Made by a program: the position numbers and the translations under genes. 64,000 bases of DNA, from positions 1,607,940 through 1,671,939 of the forward strand of contig OY282444.1 of assembly GCA_958296125.1 (NCBI GenBank). Direction: 5' to 3'. This stretch comes from an uncultured Poribacteria bacterium (lineage in GTDB: Bacteria > Poribacteria > WGA-4E > PCPOR2b). How positions within the stretch are numbered: position 1 is the first letter of the stretch; each line of letters opens with the position of its first letter. The notes beneath the pieces are model-generated. The model ran no database searches. It had not been told where the DNA came from and was given only the letters and a program-made list of their open reading frames with translations. This document shows positions 59,030 to 64,000 of this stretch, in pieces.

Positions 59030-61063
59030 TTAGCCCTCCTCGATCAGGGTGAGGATGAGATTGTAGTTTTCATCAAGGTGTAGTTCCGTACCGGACGGTA
59101 TGAAGGTTGTCGAATCGATTTCTTCGATAATCGCCGGACCGGAAAGCCGCGAACCTACCGACAGTCCATCCCGCCGATAAACGGGCATCTGCACGGCGTG
59201 AGTTGCAGATTCATGAACCAAACGGGGAACGTTGCGCTGGACATTTTTGGGGGTTGCTGCCAAGTTAATCTTCGGGTAATGTGCGGCTTCAGAGACGGAG
59301 ACCTTCAGGTGTACCAGTTCAATCGTCTCATCCTCGAAGTGATACCCGTAAAACTGATGATGCCGCTCGTGGAAACGGCCGATCGCCCCCTGTAAGCCTT
59401 CCTCCGAACGATACTCGATATCCTGTTCGTAGTTCTGCTGGTAATACCGCATGCTGATGAACAACGTTTCCCGTGGCTCACCCCGCACGCCTTCCCGATC
59501 AAGCTCTTCTCTCGCCTCCTGCTGCATGGGGGCAAATCGCGCTTGGAGGTCACTGTCCGTGACATCTGGGTTTTGCACAGCAAAGGTGTGAACTTTTTCG
59601 ACGCGAAGTTCGGAAATGGCAGCCCCAAAGGCGGAGCAGAGCCCCGGATGGGGCGGCACGACAACGGTGTGGATACCCAGTTTTTTGGCGATCGCGACAG
59701 CATGGAGCGGGCCCGCACCCCCAAACGCCACGAGCGCGAAGTCACGGGGATCGATCCCCCGATCGATGGTCAGTAAGCGGAGGGCGTTGGTCATGTTTTC
59801 GTCAGCGATTTCAATGATGGCTGTGGCTGTCCCCTGTTCGGAGACCCCCATACGCTTCGCCAGTTTTTCGATCGCTTCTTTAGCCAGCGCGAGATAGAGT
59901 GGCAACTCTCCGCCGAGGAAGAAACTGGGGTTGAGCCGCCCCAGCACCAAGTTTGCGTCGGTCACTGTCGCTTGTGTCCCACCTGCGCCGTAGCAAGCGG
60001 GCCCCGGCACCGCCCCGGCACTCTCAGGTCCAACGTTCAGCATCCCCCCTTTATCAATCCAAGCAATAGAGCCGCCCCCCGCTCCTAACGTGCGGACTTC
60101 AATGATAGGAATTGCGACGGGCAGCCCCCACTCAATCTCGAAGGCTGTGGTAAACTGCTGCTCCCCATCAAGCACCAAACCGACATCGCAGCTAGTGCCC
60201 CCCATATCAAGGGTAATTGCGTTTTGGAATCCCGCCGTTTCCGCGAAGTATTTCCCCCCAACAATGCCGCCAGCCAATCCTGATAACAGAATGTCGACAG
60301 GACGCTCAGGCGCGTTGTTGAGAAGCGTGGTCCCACCATCAGATTTAAGAAATGAACAAGGTCCATTGACACCATTGGCTTCCAAAGCGGTCCCAATATC
60401 GTGGCAGTAGCTTTGGATCAGTGGCTTGACAAACGCATCAGCCAAGAGGGTGCTGGACCGCTCGTATTCCCGCCAGATTGGGGCTACCCGATGCGATAGG
60501 GAGATGGGGATGTGCGGAAAGGCTTCCTCAAGGAACCTGCCTACCTCCAGTTCGTGGGCGGGGTTGATATAAGAAAAGAGCAAGCAGAGAGCGATAGCTT
60601 CGACCGCTTGATTTTGCAGCCGTTCCTCAATATCGGTCTTTAGGGCTGCAAGGGTGTCAGCGGTCAGAGGTACGACGACCTCTCCTTGGGCGTTTATCCG
60701 TTCTGTCACGCCGAGGCAGTTGCGTCGCTTTACCAGCGGCTGCGGCTTGAGCCAATGCAGGTCGTACTCCTTCTTGCGATTAATGCGCTGAATGAACGGG
60801 ACATCCTCGAATCCAGCTGTGGTGACAAACACGACATTTGCCCCAATTCGCTGGAGAATGGCATTGGTGGCAACCGTTGTGCCGTGCACAATACGTTCGA
60901 TGGCTTCAAACGGTATCTCTGATTTCTCCAGCACACCCAAGAACGCACGCATCGGTGCTTCAGGTGTGGAAGGATGCTTAGCAACTCGCACAGCACCATC
61001 CGCCGAAATTGCGACTAGGTCTGTAAAAGTGCCACCAGTATCAATGCCGATTGTGCTGGGCAC
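59030..61063 (-). CDS. Hydantoinase/oxoprolinase-family protein, HyuA type
   Basis: 677 aa from the GTG at 61063, which has GGGAGG 9 nt upstream; the longer frame starts at a TTG without support. HyuA features: ASKHA-like STIGIDTGGTFTDLVAI at the N-terminus, IERIVHGTTVATNAILQR, RVAPIWREYERSST, DMGGTSCDVGLVLDG, and GGSIAWIDKGGMLNVGPESA. Such subunits (N-methylhydantoinase, 5-oxoprolinase, acetone carboxylase) normally pair with HyuB, which is absent here. It follows the sulfatase on the same strand by 34 bp. Confidence 0.9.
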   Translation of the reverse strand: MPSTIGIDTGGTFTDLVAISADGAVRVAKHPSTPEAPMRAFLGVLEKSEIPFEAIERIVHGTTVATNAILQRIGANVVFVTTAGFEDVPFIQRINRKKEYDLHWLKPQPLVKRRNCLGVTERINAQGEVVVPLTADTLAALKTDIEERLQNQAVEAIALCLLFSYINPAHELEVGRFLEEAFPHIPISLSHRVAPIWREYERSSTLLADAFVKPLIQSYCHDIGTALEANGVNGPCSFLKSDGGTTLLNNAPERPVDILLSGLAGGIVGGKYFAETAGFQNAITLDMGGTSCDVGLVLDGEQQFTTAFEIEWGLPVAIPIIEVRTLGAGGGSIAWIDKGGMLNVGPESAGAVPGPACYGAGGTQATVTDANLVLGRLNPSFFLGGELPLYLALAKEAIEKLAKRMGVSEQGTATAIIEIADENMTNALRLLTIDRGIDPRDFALVAFGGAGPLHAVAIAKKLGIHTVVVPPHPGLCSAFGAAISELRVEKVHTFAVQNPDVTDSDLQARFAPMQQEAREELDREGVRGEPRETLFISMRYYQQNYEQDIEYRSEEGLQGAIGRFHERHHQFYGYHFEDETIELVHLKVSVSEAAHYPKINLAATPKNVQRNVPRLVHESATHAVQMPVYRRDGLSVGSRLSGPAIIEEIDSTTFIPSGTELHLDENYNLILTLIEEG

Positions 61064-61097
61064 GCGCGCTTTCCTCCCGTGTTCCCTCAACCAAGAA

Positions 61098-62579
61098 TCA
61101 TCTGTCTATTTCAGGATAAATCTGATCCCAGGGCATAGGGTAAGTTCGTTCCCAACCGACGCGACCAAAGTCTGGACTGCTAGAGTAGCTGGAGGTATAC
61201 GTGCGTTGTGGAAAGAATGCCTCATCCGTCAGGCGCATCATTTCTGCTGTCAGTTCGGTGTCCATGCGGTGGAGTACATCAGCGGCTTGGGGGTCATACG
61301 CCAAGTTATGCTGCTCGTGTGGATCGTTTGTGAGGTTGAACAGGTGCACCCCCTGAGCGTATTTACATAGCTTCCATGTGCCATCGAACCACATCCAGCC
61401 GTTGTGCAACAGCCCTATAATGGCATCCTTTCGCCCTTCATCCGTAATGCCTAGGCCGGGCAGCGGGGCGGCATCCATGTAGGCAGGAATCTTGCACCCC
61501 GCTAGACTCAGTATGGTAGCGGTGACATCAGTAAGTGTGACAAGGTCTTGACAGATACGGGCATCTTGGAACATCGGATGGCTCACCAACAGTGGGACAT
61601 GGCAGGCAGCTTCATAATAAGACGCTTTGCCGCTGAGTCCGTGGTCCCCCAAGTAATCTCCGTGGTCAGATGCGAAGATAATCACAGTGTTGTCTCGAAT
61701 GCCTTTTTGGCGCAACGCCTCAACGATGCAACCGACTTCGTGATCGATTTGTTTAACCAATCCGGCATAGTGGGCACGTTGTAGCATGTAATGCTCATGT
61801 GTTGGACTATTTTCGTTCTGAATAGCGTACCACGATTTCTGGGAGGATTCCGAGCGGGATGGTCGCCTCGGTCGCATCAGTGCAGTGTCTCCCGGGACAG
61901 CGGGGAGCGGTTCGGGTATGTCTTCAGGTTGGAAGGTAGCGTATTCCGGCGCAGGATCGTAGGGGTTGTGCGGGCCCGGGAAACCGACCATCATAGCAAA
62001 GGGTTGGTCGCTGTCGTATGCCTCAATCCAGTGTGCCACCTCATTACCAACGAAGTGGTCAACTGAGTATTTCCAAGGGATGGGACTGATTAGGGCACCG
62101 AAGTTGTTGTGATAAGCAGGATCGTTGTAGAAAGCGGTCTTGGTATAGCCGTGCGCTTTGAGAAGGTGGTCGTAGTCGTCCTGAATATAGCCCCAAAGTT
62201 TATCTTCCGCAATGATGCGGTGCTGGAAGCCTAGGCGCTTCTCCCACGGGTAAAAGTGCATCTTACCGACAGCGATGGTGTAGTAATCGTGTGCGTTGAG
62301 CAATTCGGGCCACGTCGCCAATCCACACACGCGATAATCAGGACGTAGGAACTGGCCATTGTCCAGCACACCGGTCTTAAGACCGTTCATGCCCGTGATG
62401 AGCGAGACACGCGCCGGCACGCATACCGGATGCTGCGAGTAAGCACGGCTATAGCGAACCCCTTGCACCCCGAGCGCATCAATATGAGGGGTATTAATGA
62501 AGTCAGCACCGTAGCAACTGAGGAAATCAGCGCGCAGTTGGTCGGGCATGATGAAGATGATGTTGGGTTTCTGGCTCAT
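61098..62579 (-). CDS. Sulfatase (formylglycine-dependent)
   Basis: 493 aa. N-terminal PNIIFIMPDQLRADFLSCYG and the sulfatase signature CVPARVSLITG with the formylglycine Cys at residue 53. A second metal loop reads IFASDHGDYLGDHGL, and LLVSHPMFQDARICQDL and IAVGKMHFYPWEKRLGF are also typical. Arylsulfatase-type proteins desulfate glycans or small molecules. No signal peptide, so it may be cytoplasmic, unusual for a polysaccharide sulfatase. Co-directional with the HyuA-like gene. Confidence 0.9.
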   Translation of the reverse strand: MSQKPNIIFIMPDQLRADFLSCYGADFINTPHIDALGVQGVRYSRAYSQHPVCVPARVSLITGMNGLKTGVLDNGQFLRPDYRVCGLATWPELLNAHDYYTIAVGKMHFYPWEKRLGFQHRIIAEDKLWGYIQDDYDHLLKAHGYTKTAFYNDPAYHNNFGALISPIPWKYSVDHFVGNEVAHWIEAYDSDQPFAMMVGFPGPHNPYDPAPEYATFQPEDIPEPLPAVPGDTALMRPRRPSRSESSQKSWYAIQNENSPTHEHYMLQRAHYAGLVKQIDHEVGCIVEALRQKGIRDNTVIIFASDHGDYLGDHGLSGKASYYEAACHVPLLVSHPMFQDARICQDLVTLTDVTATILSLAGCKIPAYMDAAPLPGLGITDEGRKDAIIGLLHNGWMWFDGTWKLCKYAQGVHLFNLTNDPHEQHNLAYDPQAADVLHRMDTELTAEMMRLTDEAFFPQRTYTSSYSSSPDFGRVGWERTYPMPWDQIYPEIDR

Positions 62580-62793
62580 AAAAATCCTTTTTCTACCGAT
62601 TCTGCTGCATAACTGAAAACATCATAACAGAACCTCAAGCGTTTCGCAACGATAAAATTGGCGTATCCGCAGCCCTTGCCGATTAAGTCCGAAACTCAGG
62701 TTGATTTTTTTCGTATATGATGTCAAGACATGTTTTATGTCCAGATAGTGAATCGGCAGTCATAATCTAAAATTCGACATTGGAGGATAGACA

Positions 62794-62943
62794 ATGTTTA
62801 ATAGTATTGGAATTATCTTGGGAGTCGCTTGCTCCCTCATGGGCATCGCGGGTGGATACCTACTTCTTTCGACTGTTTTCGCTGGTATTCAGTTAATCTC
62901 TAAGCACCGCGTGCCAAACCAAAAAATTGAGAAAAAAACTTGA
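62794..62943 (+). CDS. Small membrane protein of 49 aa
   Basis: ATG at 62794 with GGAGG 8 nt upstream; TGA at 62941. A hydrophobic segment IILGVACSLMGIAGGYLLLS followed by a basic tail (QLISKHRVPNQKIEKKT), so a single-pass membrane protein with its tail inside. Not recognised. Too short for ordinary ORF tools. Confidence 0.55.
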   Translation: MFNSIGIILGVACSLMGIAGGYLLLSTVFAGIQLISKHRVPNQKIEKKT

Positions 62944-62968
62944 CACCTGACCCCCCTTTGGGTAGCAT
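62940..62968 (+). promoter_or_regulatory. Candidate sigma70 promoter for the endonuclease V gene
   Basis: TTGACA (62940-62945), 17-bp spacer, TAGCAT (62963-62968), overlapping the stop of the small membrane protein gene. Confidence 0.35.
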
Positions 62969-63020
62969 ATTATGTAGCCTTGCTATTTATCCTTGCTCTT
63001 TTGCCAACTCTGATTGATGA

Positions 63021-63040
63021 TTCCAAACCTTCGCAAGGTT
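63021..63040. repeat. CCTTGCGA palindrome, half copy 3
   Basis: TTCCAAACCTTCGCAAGGTT is identical to the reverse complement of 10383-10402, but the other arm is absent. It lies upstream of the endonuclease V gene. Confidence 0.6.
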
Positions 63041-63097
63041 GACCCAATCTCATTGATGTGCAAAAGCCAAAGCTATCCATAAGCCGGTGGTTCAGCC

Positions 63098-63805
63098 ATG
63101 AATTATCAGCAGCTCCATCCGTGGGAGATGACTCCCGCCGAAGCACGCCAGATCCAAAACGAACTGCGTAATCAGGTGATATCCCAAGATCGATTTGGTG
63201 ACATCAAAACAGTCGCCGGAGTCGATCTTGGGTTTAAGAAAGACATCGCCTGTGCGTCAGTTGTTGTTTTGAGTTTCCCAGATCTACAACTGATCGACGG
63301 TGCCCTCGTTGAAAGTCCCGTCTCGTTTCCTTACATACCCGGTCTGTTATCATTCCGCGAAACACCTCCCCTTCTCAAAGCCTTTGATCAACTTAATACC
63401 GAACCGGATCTCATTATCGCTGATGGACAAGGGATTGCCCACCCCAGACGTTTTGGAATCGCATCGCATCTGGGGTTAATTCTGGACAGACCGACGATTG
63501 GGTGTGCCAAGTCGCGGCTGTGGGGTAAACACGAACAGCCCAAAAATGAAGCGGGCTCGCTTGAATATTTGTACGACAAGGACGAAATTATCGGCGCGGC
63601 GGTTCGTACACGGTCTAACATCAATGTCGTTTATGTCTCGGTCGGGCATCGGATCTCCCTAGATTCAGCAATTCGGTTGACACTCGCCTGCTGTCGGCGG
63701 TACAGGCTGCCCGAAACCACGAGATACGCCCATCAAGCGGCAGCGGGGCAAATTTCCCTACCCCAAAAACAGATTGAAGCGGAAGAGCAGCTTACACTAT
63801 TTTAG
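63098..63805 (+). CDS. nfi: Endonuclease V (deoxyinosine 3'-endonuclease)
   Basis: 235 aa; nicks DNA one base beyond deoxyinosine. The catalytic acidic residues match the well-studied Thermotoga enzyme: D43 in [12 protein letters not shown]89 in [10 protein letters not shown] and D109 in [13 protein letters not shown], with the wedge Tyr in [17 protein letters not shown] and [12 protein letters not shown] are family features. The start has no strong SD; the frame and length are normal. Followed by sucD at 12 bp. Confidence 0.94.
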   Translation: MNYQQLHPWEMTPAEARQIQNELRNQVISQDRFGDIKTVAGVDLGFKKDIACASVVVLSFPDLQLIDGALVESPVSFPYIPGLLSFRETPPLLKAFDQLNTEPDLIIADGQGIAHPRRFGIASHLGLILDRPTIGCAKSRLWGKHEQPKNEAGSLEYLYDKDEIIGAAVRTRSNINVVYVSVGHRISLDSAIRLTLACCRRYRLPETTRYAHQAAAGQISLPQKQIEAEEQLTLF

Positions 63806-63816
63806 AAGGAATTAAA

Positions 63817-64000
63817 ATGAGTATTCTTGTGAATAAAGACACAAAAATGGTCGTTCAAGGGATTACCGGTCGATCGGGTCGATTCCATACGCAACAGTGC
63901 GCCGCTTACGGCACAAAAATCGTTGCAGGCGTTACCCCCGGTAGAGGGGGCTCAGATGTTGATGGTATTCCGGTTTATGATACCGTTTCCGAAGCGGTTA
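63817..64000 (+). CDS. sucD: Succinyl-CoA synthetase alpha subunit, N-terminal part only
   Basis: Open from the ATG at 63817 (AGAAGG SD) to the end of the window, 61 codons. [20 protein letters not shown] and [20 protein letters not shown] form the CoA-binding Rossmann start of SucD, with [19 protein letters not shown]. The catalytic His region lies outside. TCA cycle step to succinate with substrate-level phosphorylation. Confidence 0.93.
   Translation, partial: MSILVNKDTKMVVQGITGRSGRFHTQQCAAYGTKIVAGVTPGRGGSDVDGIPVYDTVSEAV

Noticed and set aside
1-64000. tRNA genes, rRNA genes and CRISPR arrays
   Set aside because: I scanned for TTCGAATC-type T-loops, rRNA signatures and regularly spaced repeats and saw none; a covariance-model scan would settle it.

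Overview
The window looks like chromosomal DNA from an uncultured, Candidatus Poribacteria-like bacterium. That placement is inferred from gene content only: no rRNA or other phylogenetic marker is present. The supporting traits are many Gfo/Idh/MocA oxidoreductases (four), phytanoyl-CoA dioxygenase-family proteins (three), two mandelate racemase-family dehydratases, a sulfatase, LamG-fold secreted proteins, an FG-GAP/ASPIC protein paired with a TPR protein, and a DUF6785-type membrane protein. Base composition is moderate, SD sequences are often strong (AGGAGG-like), and GTG and TTG starts are used. I found no tRNA, rRNA or CRISPR array.

Layout. 1-10207 is a catabolic, mostly minus-strand block: a cut-off bicupin, Gfo/Idh oxidoreductases, a cupin, a beta-helix protein, a TIM-barrel-like unknown, a PhyH dioxygenase, an enolase-superfamily dehydratase and an isochorismatase-fold hydrolase. 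10208-16785 holds secreted proteins: three LamG-type proteins sharing a C-terminal tail motif, the remnant of an IS200/IS605-type right end, and an FG-GAP/ASPIC + TPR pair. 16959-20952 has an aldo/keto reductase, a polytopic membrane protein and another Gfo/Idh protein. 21375-26893 has a CorC-like CBS protein, a BioF/Kbl-type acyltransferase, a methionine-salvage operon (mtnB-mtnD-mtnC) and a second PhyH protein.

27008-44738 is a long, almost uninterrupted minus-strand housekeeping run: rsmD, a HEPN/MNT pair, a DNA methyltransferase, pabB, an alcohol dehydrogenase-like gene, a UbiA-family prenyltransferase, a sugar isomerase-like gene, yggS, proC, yggT, an isoleucyl-tRNA synthetase-like gene, lspA, a small membrane protein, def, fmt, a PASTA protein, rpe and two related TPR/membrane proteins. 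The ileS-like gene sits exactly where ileS is expected (yggS-proC-yggT-ileS-lspA) but has lost recognisable HIGH, KMSKS and threonine-rich editing motifs. It ends at a tandem TAG TAG, after which the same frame still encodes IleRS-like C-terminal sequence. This is the most unusual locus in the window.

45017-64000 has an RraA-like protein, a dehydratase with a decayed DapA-family neighbour, lipoproteins (one with a blue-copper-like Cys-His-Met motif), a third PhyH protein, several unknown small proteins, two HpcH/HpaI aldolase-like proteins with a 3-hydroxyacyl-CoA dehydrogenase, aconitase, a sulfatase with a HyuA-type hydantoinase, endonuclease V and the start of sucD. Intergenic DNA carries at least four dispersed repeat families: TAGGACTTAC-ended MITE-like elements, TATAACYCAAGTTGC ends, CCTTGCGA palindromes, and GTTTCAC-type repeats that in places run into reading frames. 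Two small ORFs of about 50 codons with strong ribosome binding sites are also reported.
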